A DNA stretch of 64,000 nt from Burkholderiaceae bacterium (GTDB taxonomy: Bacteria; Pseudomonadota; Gammaproteobacteria; Burkholderiales; Burkholderiaceae). Location of the stretch: the NCBI GenBank assembly GCA_018261955.1, contig JAGTRK010000006.1, forward strand, positions 62,001 through 126,000, written 5' to 3'. A model generated the notes under the pieces. The model had not been told where the DNA came from. It worked only from the letters and a program-made list of their open reading frames with translations, and did not search any database. A program made the translations under genes and the position numbers. Positions 28,406 through 37,116 of the stretch are shown here, in pieces. The stretch's first letter is position 1. Every line of letters begins with the position of its first letter.

Positions 28406-29509
28406 TTAGGTGTTGGGCACAATCGGCAACAGTACACGCATCTGTGTGCGACCTGCGCGGCTGTGGACTTCGATGGTACCACCGTGTTGTTGCGCGATTT
28501 GCATGGCGACCGACAAGCCCAAGCCCGTTCCGCCTTCGCGTTGCGTGACCATCGGTAAAAACAAGGTGTCGTAAATTTCGTCGGGCACACCTGGGCCGTT
28601 GTCAATCACCGAAATTTCGAGCATCATCGGATAGGTCACTTGATTGACCAAACAGTTGCGGGCAATGCGCGTGCGCAATATGACTTTGGGATGCGCGGTG
28701 GGTTCGCGTAAAACCGCTTGCCCTGCGTTTTGCATCAAATTGAGCAACAGTTGCTGCAAATAATCCGCCACACCACGCACCTGTGGCACGCTCACGTCGT
28801 AATCGCGCTGCCAATCAATCGCATCGGCAAATTCAATTTGCGCCAGTTTGCAGACTTTTTCGCAGACCTCATGGATATTGAGCGCGACCGCTTGCGCCAT
28901 CCCTTGGCGATAAGGTACAAGGAATTGATCGACCAAGTTTTTCAGTCTGTCCACTTGCTCCAAAACCATTTCGGTGTATTCAACCAAATCAGGCTGCTCA
29001 GTCTCCAATTCATCTTGTAGCAACTGCGTCGCACCGCGAATCCCGCCAAGCGGATTTTTAATCTCGTGCGCCAGTTGACGCATCAGCAATTGGTGGCTTT
29101 GCACCTGTGCACGCCACTGCGAGTCTTGCTGTACTTGCTCATACGCCCCCAATTCAAAGCATTCCAGTATATAGACGCGCTCGCTGACATCATCCGCCTG
29201 ACGCTGCGCAGACAAGGCAACATAGATGGGTTGCGGCACTTCCAATTCAGAGCCATCGCCTTGGCGTATCATGCGCACCACGCCTTTACATATATCCTCA
29301 CTGCCATGTTCGATGTGCTGCATGATTTGCGTGAGCGTATCATCCATTTCAAACCACTGCGTCAACGGCACTTCAGGCGCATGGCTTTGCGGCGTGCGCA
29401 ACAATACCTGCGCCGAGGTGTTCAGATACACGATACGCGCCTGTGTATTGAGTATGATGATGCTAAATTGCAGCGCATCAAATTCGATGTGTTTGGACAA
29501 CGTACTCAT
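28406..29509 (-). CDS. ntrB: Nitrogen regulation sensor kinase NtrB
   Basis: NtrB (GlnL) phosphorylates or dephosphorylates NtrC under control of PII. The 367-residue soluble kinase has an N-terminal PAS domain (ALQFSIIILNTQARIVYLN), the H-box MRQLAHEIKNPLGGIRGA with His148, N-box LLNLMQNAGQAV, and the ATP motifs DNGPGVP and GGTGLGLSVAMQI. It has no membrane helices, as expected. It begins three bases after the DUF4124-like gene. The PAS region is somewhat divergent, but the H-box text is diagnostic. Confidence 0.95.
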   Translation of the reverse strand: MSTLSKHIEFDALQFSIIILNTQARIVYLNTSAQVLLRTPQSHAPEVPLTQWFEMDDTLTQIMQHIEHGSEDICKGVVRMIRQGDGSELEVPQPIYVALSAQRQADDVSERVYILECFELGAYEQVQQDSQWRAQVQSHQLLMRQLAHEIKNPLGGIRGATQLLQDELETEQPDLVEYTEMVLEQVDRLKNLVDQFLVPYRQGMAQAVALNIHEVCEKVCKLAQIEFADAIDWQRDYDVSVPQVRGVADYLQQLLLNLMQNAGQAVLREPTAHPKVILRTRIARNCLVNQVTYPMMLEISVIDNGPGVPDEIYDTLFLPMVTQREGGTGLGLSVAMQIAQQHGGTIEVHSRAGRTQMRVLLPIVPNT

Positions 29510-29512
29510 CGG

Positions 29513-30094
29513 TTATTGTGCTCCGTGCACGCGGGTCAATTCACGTTTGAGCGCGTCTATGCTTGACTGCGTGAGTTGAATGTTTTGTTTCAAGCCCGCC
29601 ACGCGGTCGAGGTATTTTGGGTGGTTTTTCTCATGGCCCATGCGTTCGGGTTGACCGTTGTTGTACTCGATTTGTAGTTTAATTAAACGCTGCTCAGCCG
29701 CGTTCAACTCGGATTGCACGATGTGCCTGCGTCCAAAATCGCGCTGTTGTTGCACCGCGCTCGGCACTTGCGCGCCCACAATCAGCGTTTGCGCAGTGGG
29801 CATCGGATCGCCCATTTGGCGCAAGGCCGGGAATGGTGTTGTTTGGCGAGAAAATCCGCGCGAAAATTCTCGTGGTATTTCTCGTACAGTGATGATTTTG
29901 CTGTTGCATGTGCGCGTGGCGGTGTTTGTGTGTGCTTGGGTATTTTGCAAAGTCAGCACACCCTTTTCTTGACACACATACACCACACTGCTCGTGGTTT
30001 GTGCGTGCGCGCTGGAGATTAAAAAAAACACTGCCGCACCCATTATCGCTGGATGAAGCCGTGTTTGAATGATGGTTCGCACGCGTGTATACAT
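29513..30094 (-). CDS. DUF4124-like exported protein between glnA and ntrB
   Basis: The product has a signal-like segment (IMGAAVFFLISSAHAQ) and then a short domain VVYVCQEKGVLTLQNT with a second Cys (RTCNSK). This resembles DUF4124, which often starts as V/IYxC followed by a residue run like a small beta fold. The C-terminal half is a charged helix (ELNAAEQRLIKLQIEYNN, then LKQNIQLTQSSIDALKRELTRV), probably coiled coil. Its function is unknown. A gene of this kind between glnA and ntrB is, as I recall, common in Burkholderiales. A TATAAT at 30101-30106 lies only six bases before the ATG, so the message may be leaderless; a start at 30043 is the alternative. Confidence 0.75.
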   Translation of the reverse strand: MYTRVRTIIQTRLHPAIMGAAVFFLISSAHAQTTSSVVYVCQEKGVLTLQNTQAHTNTATRTCNSKIITVREIPREFSRGFSRQTTPFPALRQMGDPMPTAQTLIVGAQVPSAVQQQRDFGRRHIVQSELNAAEQRLIKLQIEYNNGQPERMGHEKNHPKYLDRVAGLKQNIQLTQSSIDALKRELTRVHGAQ

Positions 30095-30143
30095 GCTGGC
30101 ATTATACTTTCAAATTCAATCAGTTAGCGCAAAAAACCCCAAT

Positions 30144-30178
30144 AAAAAAGTGCTGAACTTTATCGCTCAGCACTTTTT
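30144..30178 (-). terminator. Rho-independent terminator after glnA
   Basis: AAAAAGTGCTGA and TCAGCACTTTTT form a long symmetric stem, with a T run on the minus strand, 20 bases beyond the glnA stop. It separates glnA from the DUF4124-ntrB-ntrC genes. Confidence 0.85.
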
Positions 30179-30197
30179 ATTCAAACTAAAAACTCAA

Positions 30198-31613
30198 TTA
30201 CAGACTGTAATACAATTGGAATTCCAATGGGGTTGCAGTCATTTGCGTCAAACGCACGTCGTTCATTTTCAAATCGATATAGGCATCAATCATTTCGTTA
30301 CTGAACACACCACCGCGCGTCAAGAATTCACGGTCTTTGTCCAAATGACCCAATGCTTCTTCCAAACTTTCACACACTGTTGGAATCAATTTGTCTTCTT
30401 CGGGTGGCAAATCGTACAGATTTTTGGTTGCAGGTTCACCGGGGTGGATTTTGTTTTGAATCCCGTCCAAACCCGCCATCAAACATGCCGCAAATGCCAA
30501 GTATGGGTTCGCCATTGGATCTGGGAAACGCGCTTCAATGCGGCGACCTTTCGGATTTGAAACGAATGGAATACGGATTGATGCAGAACGGTTTTTAGCT
30601 GAATAAGCCAATTTCACAGGCGCTTCAAAGTGAGGAACCAAACGTTTGTACGAGTTGGTTGAAGGGTTGGTAATCGCGTTCAATGCTTTGGCGTGTTTAA
30701 TGATACCACCGACATAGTACAAAGCGGTGTCAGACAAGCCCGCATAGCCGTCACCTGCAAACAAATTCACGCCATCTTTCCAAATCGATTGGTGGATGTG
30801 CATACCTGAACCATTATCGCCGACCACGGGTTTTGGCATAAAGGTTGCGGTTTTGCCATACGCATTGGCCACATTCCACACCACGTATTTTAAAATTTGC
30901 GTCCAATCAGCGCGTTGCACCAAAGTCGAGAATTTAGTACCGATTTCGTTTTGACCTTCACCTGCCACTTCGTGGTGATGGACTTCAACAGGCACGCCCA
31001 TTTGTTCAAGCAACAAACACATTTCAGAACGCATGTCCATAAAAGTATCGGTTGGCGCAACGGGGAAATAACCACCTTTAACACCGGGGCGATGACCCAA
31101 GTTACCGCCTTCGGTTTTAACTGAAGACGACCAATCCGCTTCGTCAGAACCGATGCGCACGAATGAGCCTTGCATATCAACTTTATAGCGAATTGAGTCA
31201 AAAATAAAGAATTCTGGTTCTGGACCGAAAAACGCGGTGTCGCCCAAGCCCGATGATTTCAAATACGCTTCAGCGCGTTTGGCAATCGAACGTGGGTCAC
31301 GGTCATAACCTTTACCATCGGTTGGGTCAATCACGTCACAGGTCAACAACAAAGTGGTTTCAGCGGTGAATGGGTCGATGTTTGCAGTGGTCGGATCTGG
31401 AATCAACAACATATCAGAGGCTTCGATGCCTTTCCAACCCGCAATTGAAGAGCCGTCAAATGCATGACCTGATTCAAACTTATCTTCATCAAACGCAGAA
31501 ACAGGCACTGAAACGTGTTGCTCTTTACCTTTGGTATCGGTAAAACGAAAATCAACGAATTTCACATCGTTGTCTTTGACCATCTGCATGACTTTTGCAA
31601 TATTATCACTCAT
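30198..31613 (-). CDS. glnA: Glutamine synthetase, type I
   Basis: This is the ATP-dependent ammonium assimilation enzyme (dodecamer). The 471 residues contain [25 protein letters not shown], the ATP and metal segments [11 protein letters not shown] and [15 protein letters not shown], and [17 protein letters not shown]. The adenylylation Tyr is present in NLYDLPPEE, so the enzyme is probably controlled by GlnE, as in class I-beta enzymes. It has its own promoter and a terminator behind it. The ntrBC genes downstream form the regulatory partner set. Confidence 0.97.
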   Translation of the reverse strand: MSDNIAKVMQMVKDNDVKFVDFRFTDTKGKEQHVSVPVSAFDEDKFESGHAFDGSSIAGWKGIEASDMLLIPDPTTANIDPFTAETTLLLTCDVIDPTDGKGYDRDPRSIAKRAEAYLKSSGLGDTAFFGPEPEFFIFDSIRYKVDMQGSFVRIGSDEADWSSSVKTEGGNLGHRPGVKGGYFPVAPTDTFMDMRSEMCLLLEQMGVPVEVHHHEVAGEGQNEIGTKFSTLVQRADWTQILKYVVWNVANAYGKTATFMPKPVVGDNGSGMHIHQSIWKDGVNLFAGDGYAGLSDTALYYVGGIIKHAKALNAITNPSTNSYKRLVPHFEAPVKLAYSAKNRSASIRIPFVSNPKGRRIEARFPDPMANPYLAFAACLMAGLDGIQNKIHPGEPATKNLYDLPPEEDKLIPTVCESLEEALGHLDKDREFLTRGGVFSNEMIDAYIDLKMNDVRLTQMTATPLEFQLYYSL

Positions 31614-31678
31614 TTAAAGCTCCTGAAAAAAGGCGAGTTGTACAGTTGTAAAAAAGGAAAGCTACGAAACCAAACCAC

Positions 31679-31729
31679 ATTATATAAAATTAACCGTCAC
31701 AGTTTATCAATTCCACGGTTTAAACCGTG
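31679..31729 (-). promoter_or_regulatory. Promoter and palindrome ahead of glnA
   Basis: On the minus strand TTGATA (31710-31705) lies 17 bases from TTATAT and 20 from TATAAT (31684-31679), a plausible sigma70 promoter. Just upstream is a perfect 16-base palindrome, CACGGTTTAAACCGTG (31714-31729). No sigma54 GG-N10-GC element was found. Confidence 0.5.
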
Positions 31730-31771
31730 TCTTTTTTGGTGCAAGGCCATGCGCGGACGCACCAAAAAGAC
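31729..31771. promoter_or_regulatory. Inverted repeat with TTGGTGC arms upstream of glnA
   Basis: GTCTTTTTTGGTGC (31729-31742) and GCACCAAAAAGAC (31759-31771) are near-exact inverted arms. TTGGTGCA resembles an NtrC half-site in inward orientation. The same structure could also act as the plsY terminator, but no T run follows it on the minus strand. Confidence 0.45.
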
Positions 31772-31787
31772 GCAAAAACAACATATA

Positions 31788-32405
31788 TCACTGTTTTGGT
31801 GCAAACAATTTGCGTTCTTGCCCCGCCCGTAATTTAGCGATATTCTCGCGATGGCGGTAAAACATCAACCCCACCATCAAAGCCATCGGTAGCAATGCCC
31901 AACCCACGCCCCAATACAGCGCAAACAAAATCAGAGCCGCTGCACTCGCACCCAATGAGGACAAGGACGAATAACGAAACGCCATTGCCAACAGCACCCA
32001 CACCAAAACCACCCACAAACCGATGTTTGCCGACAGACCCAAGACCACACCCAAAAACGTTGCCACGCCTTTACCGCCAACGAATTTAAAATAAATCGGA
32101 TACAAATGCCCCAAAAACGCAAAAAATGCCACCCAAGCCAGCCCAACTGTACTCATCTCACCCCAACGCGCAGCGACATACACGGGCAAAAAACCTTTGA
32201 GCGCATCGCCGAGCAAAGTCAGCAAAGCCACTTCTTTGCGCCCAGAACGCAACATATTGGTCGCACCAGGGTTGTTCGAGCCATACGAGCGCGGGTCGTC
32301 CATGCCGAACCATTTGGACAACACGATTGCAAATGAAATCGAGCCGACAAGGTACGCCAACACGCACCACACGCCCGCAATTAACAGTAATGTCAATTCA
32401 TTCAT
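31788..32405 (-). CDS. plsY: Glycerol-3-phosphate acyltransferase PlsY
   Basis: PlsY transfers acyl from acyl-phosphate to glycerol-3-phosphate in the inner membrane, the first step of phospholipid synthesis. The protein has hydrophobic helices and the three family motifs: YLVGSISFAIVLSKWFGMDDPRSYGSNNPGATNMLR, the DALKGFLPV region, and GHLYPIYFKFVGGKGVATFLGV. The start at 32405 is preceded by GAGG; the longer frame to 32462 has none. Product 205 residues. Confidence 0.95.
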   Translation of the reverse strand: MNELTLLLIAGVWCVLAYLVGSISFAIVLSKWFGMDDPRSYGSNNPGATNMLRSGRKEVALLTLLGDALKGFLPVYVAARWGEMSTVGLAWVAFFAFLGHLYPIYFKFVGGKGVATFLGVVLGLSANIGLWVVLVWVLLAMAFRYSSLSSLGASAAALILFALYWGVGWALLPMALMVGLMFYRHRENIAKLRAGQERKLFAPKQ

Positions 32406-32550
32406 AACAGCCTCATTGGAAATTTTTTCCATTGTAGCCCAAAGTGGTGAAAATTCGTACATAGATTTAAGGAAACACGGAACAACCCCTTCCGTCTGGA
32501 TTTACTCAAAAACAAGTTATGTAACTGCTCTCAAATATAAAAAGAATGTA

Positions 32551-32587
32551 AAAAAATAGTGCCCAGAAAATCTGCGCACTATTTTTT
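32551..32587. terminator. Bidirectional terminator between plsY and tctA
   Basis: AAAAAATAGTGC (32551-32562) and GCACTATTTTTT (32576-32587) form a stem with A and T tails on both sides. On the minus strand it would end the tctCBA transcript. Confidence 0.7.
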
Positions 32588-32662
32588 GATGTAAAAGGCT
32601 CAAAATACGTAAAGTTTTAGAATGGTCTGGCAATAAAAACCACCATTCACCAATAAACTTTA

Positions 32663-34204
32663 TCAATCATCGTCATTAACTAAGACTTCTTTGCCTTTCA
32701 TTTTTAAAATAAGTGGAATCAACAGCCAAAGAGCGGCAACAATAACAAAGGCTAAAGATATTGGGTGCATCGTTGGGTTAACAAAAATACCCCAGTTACC
32801 TTCAGAGATATTCAATGCGCGCCCCAAATTAGCCTCCATCATGGGACCCAGAATAACACTCAACACCAATGGTGCAACGGGATAGTCATGTTTAGCAAAC
32901 AAAAAACCAAGTGCGCCGCAAATCAACAATATCCATAAATCTATCATAGAATTTTGAGCCGATAGAACCCCAAAAATAGAAATGGAAAGGATTAAGGGCA
33001 ACAAATATTTTGCAGGTGTGTCAATAATTTTTGCAAAAACCTTAACCAAAGGAAGATTCAAAATCAGTAGCATGACATTCCCGATAAACATACTCGCAAT
33101 CAAACCCCATGCAACCTTCGGATGCTCTGAAAACAATAAAGGTCCAGGCTGAACATTGTACATAATCAATGCACCCATTAAAATCGCCGCAGTTCCTGAA
33201 CTGGGAATCCCTAATGTCAACAAAGGAACCATTGCGCCACCTGAGGCTGCATTATTGGCCGTTTCTGGACCCGCAACACCTGCAATTGCACCCTTACCAA
33301 ATTTCTCAGGTGTTTTTGAAATCTTTTTTTCCATAACATAAGAAAAAAATGAAGCCAAAATTGCACCAGCGCCTGGTAATATGCCAATAAAAAATCCCAA
33401 AATAGAACCACGAGCAATAGGACCGATACTTTCTTTCATTTCTGCTTTTGATGGATACAGACTATTGATTTTTGCTATCTGAATGGCTTGGGTGTCTTCG
33501 TGTAAAATGGTTTTGAAGACCTCTCCGACCGCAAATAACCCCACAGCCAAAGTCAGAAAAGCAACTCCTTCAGATAAAGACAAAACACCAAATGTAAACC
33601 GCTCAACACCCGAAAACTGATCTGTACCAATGGTGGCAATTAACAAACCGAGTGTGGTCATAATCAGAGCCTTGACCATGGATTTTCCTGCCAGCCCAGA
33701 AATAGCGCACAGACCCAACACCATCAACGAAAAATATTCAACGCTGCTGAATTTGAGTGCCATTCGCGACAAGGGTTCTGCCAAAAACATCAGCGCGATA
33801 AGTGTGACAATACCGCCAACGAATGAACCAATTGCTGCAATAGACAACGCACTCCCAGCACGCCCCTGCTTTGCCATTTGATAGCCGTCCAAGGCGGTGA
33901 CTACTGATGACGATTCACCAGGGGTGTTGAGCAAAATAGATGTGGTAGATCCGCCATACATAGCACCATAATAAACACCCGCCAAGAGGATAATTGAACT
34001 GGTGGCTGAGTCTTCGTTGGATAAGCCCATGGAGCCAGTAATCGTTGCCGTGATGGGAATAAGTAAGGCTACACCACTCATAGGTCCAATACCTGGTAAA
34101 ACCCCAACAATCGTACCTAACAGAACCCCCATAAAAGCAAACAAAAGGTTGTACCACAAAAATGATATCGAAAACCCCTGCATTAAATAATCAATTGTAC
34201 TCAT
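32663..34204 (-). CDS. tctA: Tripartite tricarboxylate transporter, large membrane subunit
   Basis: This is the 12-helix channel-forming subunit of a TTT-family carboxylate importer. The 513 residues have the diagnostic GTIVGVLPGIGPMSGVALLIP, GSTTSILLNTPGESSSVVTALDGYQMAKQGRAG and GILPGAGAILASFF. These are followed by GVAGPETANNAASGGAMVPLLTLGIPSSG. It is last in the tctC-tctB-tctA run. The three genes look AT-richer than neighbours, hinting at horizontal arrival. No tctDE two-component genes are adjacent. The substrate could be citrate or another di- or tricarboxylate and is not determinable here. Confidence 0.93.
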   Translation of the reverse strand: MSTIDYLMQGFSISFLWYNLLFAFMGVLLGTIVGVLPGIGPMSGVALLIPITATITGSMGLSNEDSATSSIILLAGVYYGAMYGGSTTSILLNTPGESSSVVTALDGYQMAKQGRAGSALSIAAIGSFVGGIVTLIALMFLAEPLSRMALKFSSVEYFSLMVLGLCAISGLAGKSMVKALIMTTLGLLIATIGTDQFSGVERFTFGVLSLSEGVAFLTLAVGLFAVGEVFKTILHEDTQAIQIAKINSLYPSKAEMKESIGPIARGSILGFFIGILPGAGAILASFFSYVMEKKISKTPEKFGKGAIAGVAGPETANNAASGGAMVPLLTLGIPSSGTAAILMGALIMYNVQPGPLLFSEHPKVAWGLIASMFIGNVMLLILNLPLVKVFAKIIDTPAKYLLPLILSISIFGVLSAQNSMIDLWILLICGALGFLFAKHDYPVAPLVLSVILGPMMEANLGRALNISEGNWGIFVNPTMHPISLAFVIVAALWLLIPLILKMKGKEVLVNDDD

Positions 34205-34219
34205 GCGAACTCCTTTGGG

Positions 34220-34678
34220 TTAATTGATAAAACTGGGCCATGATTGAACGCTGGCCTCAAGTAATTTAATAAATACAAAATGCACCACCAATGAGAAACC
34301 ACCAGCAATCAAAATAGAACTGAGCAGTTTGCCACGATGCATCGTTTGAAAAGCCACCAATAAAAATAAAAACGTACTGATAACAAAACCCAAAGGCTCA
34401 ATGAGTAAAATATACAACGCCATACTCAAAACAATAATAAAAAATCGGCGGTAATAAATGTCCGCGAGATGCTTTTCGGTTGTCTTAACTGTTTTGATGG
34501 TGTCAACAAACAATAAAACACTCAGTACCATTAAAACAATCCCAGCGACCTGAGGAAACGTAGCCGGGGTAACGGTACCACCGATGACGTTGTTACCCAA
34601 ACGTTGGCTTGCTATGATGAAAAATAAACCAATAATCAAAAAAATAGCGCTGGCAATGAAGTCGAAACGACGAGACAT
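34220..34678 (-). CDS. tctB: Tripartite tricarboxylate transporter, small membrane subunit
   Basis: The 152-residue membrane protein has four hydrophobic helices: FIASAIFLIIGLFFIIAS, FPQVAGIVLMVLSVLLFVDT, FFIIVLSMALYILLIEPLGFVISTFLFLLVAFQTM and the last near SSILIAGGFSLVVHFVFIKLL. This is the usual TctB layout (DUF1468). It is poorly conserved between species, so the call also rests on position between TctC and TctA. A terminator-like hairpin lies between it and tctC. Confidence 0.88.
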   Translation of the reverse strand: MSRRFDFIASAIFLIIGLFFIIASQRLGNNVIGGTVTPATFPQVAGIVLMVLSVLLFVDTIKTVKTTEKHLADIYYRRFFIIVLSMALYILLIEPLGFVISTFLFLLVAFQTMHRGKLLSSILIAGGFSLVVHFVFIKLLEASVQSWPSFIN

Positions 34679-34712
34679 AGGTTTTTCCTTGTGTAATTAA
34701 TGATGCAAAGAT

Positions 34713-34748
34713 GAAAAATAAGCACGCGAAAAAATTTGCCGCGTGCTT
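34713..34748 (-). terminator. Intercistronic terminator/attenuator between tctC and tctB
   Basis: On the minus strand AAGCACGCG and CGCGTGCTT form a nine-base stem followed by ATTTTT. It lies 20 bases after the tctC stop and before tctB, so part of the transcription probably ends here and yields extra tctC message. Confidence 0.75.
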
Positions 34749-34768
34749 GATTTGAGATTTGTTATTTT

Positions 34769-35779
34769 TTATTTAGCCAAATCCAATGTGGTTAACAATT
34801 CTTTAATGACCGCTTCTTGTTGCGCTAAATAGGCCTTAAATTGTTCACCATCCTTATAATCACCATTCCAACCTTGGGTTTTCAATTCCGCCTGCCACTC
34901 TGGTTTGGCGGACAACTCTTTCAAAGCATTTTGCCAAAATTTATATGCTGAAGCAGACATGTCTTTGGGACCAAATACCCCACGCCAAATCAAAAACTCA
35001 GCATCAATTCCTGACTCTTTTAGAGTTGGTACTTGGTCAAGCGGTGCTGGTAGGCGTGCAGATGCAGTGGTTGCCAAAACGCGAACTTTGCCCGCTTTTG
35101 CCATCTCAGAAATGCCTGAGGCATCCGATGACAAAGCATCGGCTTCACCACCCAACAATGCAACGATGGCTTTCCCACCACCATCAAATGGTAGATACTT
35201 AACTTTTGTGATGTCAACGCCCGCACGATGCAAAGGCAATAACGCAATCAAATGATCCATACTTCCGGGGGATGAACCACCCGCAATGTTAATTTTCGCA
35301 GGGTCGGCTTTAATTTTGGCAATCAACTCTTTAATGTCTTTAATTGGAGAATCGGCACGTACCGCAATCACTCCAAAATCTTGTGTCAAAGCCGCCAATG
35401 GGGTCACATCTTTGTAACCAGAGGGACTTCCATCTTTTTTCAGGTTATTAATTAAGATGGGGGGAGAGTTCACAAATAATTTACTGTCATTGCCAACATC
35501 TTTTGCCAAGTAAGAAGCTAAAAATTTAGCACCACTGGCACCTGGAACATTTTCAACGGACATATTGACGGAAACCAATTTGGTTTCACTCATGACTTTT
35601 GTAATGGAGCGCGCCGTTTTATCCCAACCACCGCCCGCATCGGATGGTGCTACCATCGTGATGGATTTTGGTGTGTAAGGAGCGTTGGGGTCTTTTTTTG
35701 AACCGCCACAAGCAACCATCCCTGTGAGTACCAACCCCGATACGATGAAGGTTAACCATTTATTTTTCATTTGCTTCAT
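34769..35779 (-). CDS. tctC: Tripartite tricarboxylate transporter binding protein, probable lipoprotein
   Basis: This periplasmic solute receptor of the TTT family captures a carboxylate for TctAB. The precursor starts at MKQMKNKW, after GGAGAT. It has the signal LTFIVSGLVLTGMVACGG with a lipobox, so it is likely lipid-anchored, whereas most TctC proteins are soluble. Family segments: ITMVAPSDAGGGWDKTARSI, VENVPGASGAKFLASYL, IAGGSSPGSMDHLIALLPLHRAGVDI and FDGGGKAIVALLGGEADAL. Product 336 residues. It is first in its operon with a hairpin following. The Bordetella-type expansions of this family often have unknown ligands, and so does this one. Confidence 0.92.
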   Translation of the reverse strand: MKQMKNKWLTFIVSGLVLTGMVACGGSKKDPNAPYTPKSITMVAPSDAGGGWDKTARSITKVMSETKLVSVNMSVENVPGASGAKFLASYLAKDVGNDSKLFVNSPPILINNLKKDGSPSGYKDVTPLAALTQDFGVIAVRADSPIKDIKELIAKIKADPAKINIAGGSSPGSMDHLIALLPLHRAGVDITKVKYLPFDGGGKAIVALLGGEADALSSDASGISEMAKAGKVRVLATTASARLPAPLDQVPTLKESGIDAEFLIWRGVFGPKDMSASAYKFWQNALKELSAKPEWQAELKTQGWNGDYKDGEQFKAYLAQQEAVIKELLTTLDLAK

Positions 35780-36095
35780 TTTTATCTCCGTGTGAAAGTG
35801 TTTCTTTTTGGTAAAAATATAATGTAACAACCCAAGTAAGCGCATCAGCGCATCCGCATAATACTTCCTTTTTTGTAGCGTTGCAATGGCAGAAAAGCGT
35901 GTCCATCTACAGAATACGATGGCAAAAGTTTAAAAGTCATATCTTGTTTGTAAGGGGCTATTTCTTTATCTCCGCTGAAACTTGGTTTTATCAGCAACAA
36001 AGGCATCACAACAAAGTTTGAGTTTATAGAGGTTCCCAAAATTCGTACTAAAATTTGTTTTCCAGTACAATGCACCATCAACACAGGAGAGCCTC
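35780..36095. other. Divergent intergenic region between tctC and the EEP gene
   Basis: There is no convincing gene. A TACAAT (36065-36070) fits the -10 of the plus-strand EEP gene. The minus strand is open from 36084 to 35845 (79 codons, including KQDMTFKLLPSYSVDGHAF). That run looks somewhat protein-like and could be a gene remnant, but it lacks a ribosome site and runs into the tctC leader. Confidence 0.4.
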
Positions 36096-37103
36096 ATGCC
36101 CCAGTTCCCAGCCAGCATTGACCACAGCGATGAGTTTGGCATTTCCATCAAAATCGGTACATTTAATTTACGCAACTGCGCCATGCCGAATTTTGCGTTT
36201 TATGCCAATCAAGAGCCTTATGACCATGCGTTTTACATGCAAAAACGGGATTGGATTGCGCAACAATTGGATGCGATGAATGCCGATGTGGTGGTGTTTC
36301 AAGAGGTGTTCCATGTCCAAGCCTTACAGGATGCGCTCTCGGTCAGCAAAACCATGAACCATGCCAAACTTATCGCACGCGATGCGGTGAAGATGTTGCC
36401 AAAAAATGAACTTGTACCTCAGGTGGCGATTGCCACGCGACTGCCGTTGCTCGGCGAGGCGAATTGGGTGAGCAATTATGCTCAACCCATCACACCATCG
36501 GGCTACAACGCGCCACTGACACAAATCACCCGCGCTGTACCTCATGTGATGGTGAAACTACCCAATGATATTCCTCTACATATTTTGGGCGTGCATCTCA
36601 AATCAAAACGTCCTGATTATTTGGACAACGAAGATGAAACCAACCCTGATGATATGGCAATGGGTGGACTGCGCTCACTCATGCGCCGTGGGGCAGATGC
36701 GGTGGCGTTGCGCCACTATTTAAACCATATTCTCAAACGCAACCATGAACCGTGCATCGTGGCAGGTGATTTTAACGACCACGCACAATCAGTGACCACG
36801 CAAATCATCGCGGGTGCGGGACGCTACGGTAAGAGTTTTTTTGATTTTCAATTATTTGATGCGCAACGCATTCAAACCCGCAACGACCCGTTGCGCAATG
36901 TGGTCTACTCACACATCCACGATGGTTCTCTGGATGTGCTCGACCATATTTTGGTATCCGAGGAGTTTCACCCACAATCGCATTTTCAAATGGCTCAGGT
37001 ACGCGAGGTGTATTGTTTGAATGATCACTTGCATAACCGCGAGCGGTTTTCCTCAGACCACGGACAAGTGGTGGCGCAGTTGTTATTTAAAAACAAGGTT
37101 TAA
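36096..37103 (+). CDS. Endonuclease/exonuclease/phosphatase-family hydrolase
   Basis: The 335-residue protein has the EEP fold: KIGTFNLRNCAMPNF, DVVVFQEVF (metal-binding Glu), LGVHLKSKRPDY, VAGDFNDHAQS (catalytic Asp/Asn), LDVLDHILVSEEF and SSDHGQVVAQL (catalytic Asp-His). The start has AGGAGAG upstream. No signal peptide is seen, so it is probably cytoplasmic. The family includes nucleases, sphingomyelinases and phosphoinositide phosphatases, so the substrate is not defined. Its 3' end is 13 bases from the convergent eptA gene, with no terminator between. Confidence 0.85.
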   Translation: MPQFPASIDHSDEFGISIKIGTFNLRNCAMPNFAFYANQEPYDHAFYMQKRDWIAQQLDAMNADVVVFQEVFHVQALQDALSVSKTMNHAKLIARDAVKMLPKNELVPQVAIATRLPLLGEANWVSNYAQPITPSGYNAPLTQITRAVPHVMVKLPNDIPLHILGVHLKSKRPDYLDNEDETNPDDMAMGGLRSLMRRGADAVALRHYLNHILKRNHEPCIVAGDFNDHAQSVTTQIIAGAGRYGKSFFDFQLFDAQRIQTRNDPLRNVVYSHIHDGSLDVLDHILVSEEFHPQSHFQMAQVREVYCLNDHLHNRERFSSDHGQVVAQLLFKNKV

Positions 37104-37116
37104 TCAACGCGTGACA

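Noticed and set aside
31714-31737. Plus-strand terminator (palindrome followed by T run) upstream of glnA
   Set aside because: No plus-strand gene or promoter precedes it. It reads better as an operator palindrome, though an antisense RNA cannot be excluded.
31614-31787. Sigma54 promoter for glnA
   Set aside because: I looked for GG-N10-GC with TGGCAC/TTGC similarity on the minus strand and found no acceptable match. A sigma70-like pair is the better candidate.
35845-36084. Open minus-strand frame of 79 codons ahead of tctC
   Set aside because: It looks partly protein-like but has no ribosome site, overlaps the promoter of the EEP gene and runs into the tctC leader. At most it is a remnant, so it is described only as part of the intergenic region.
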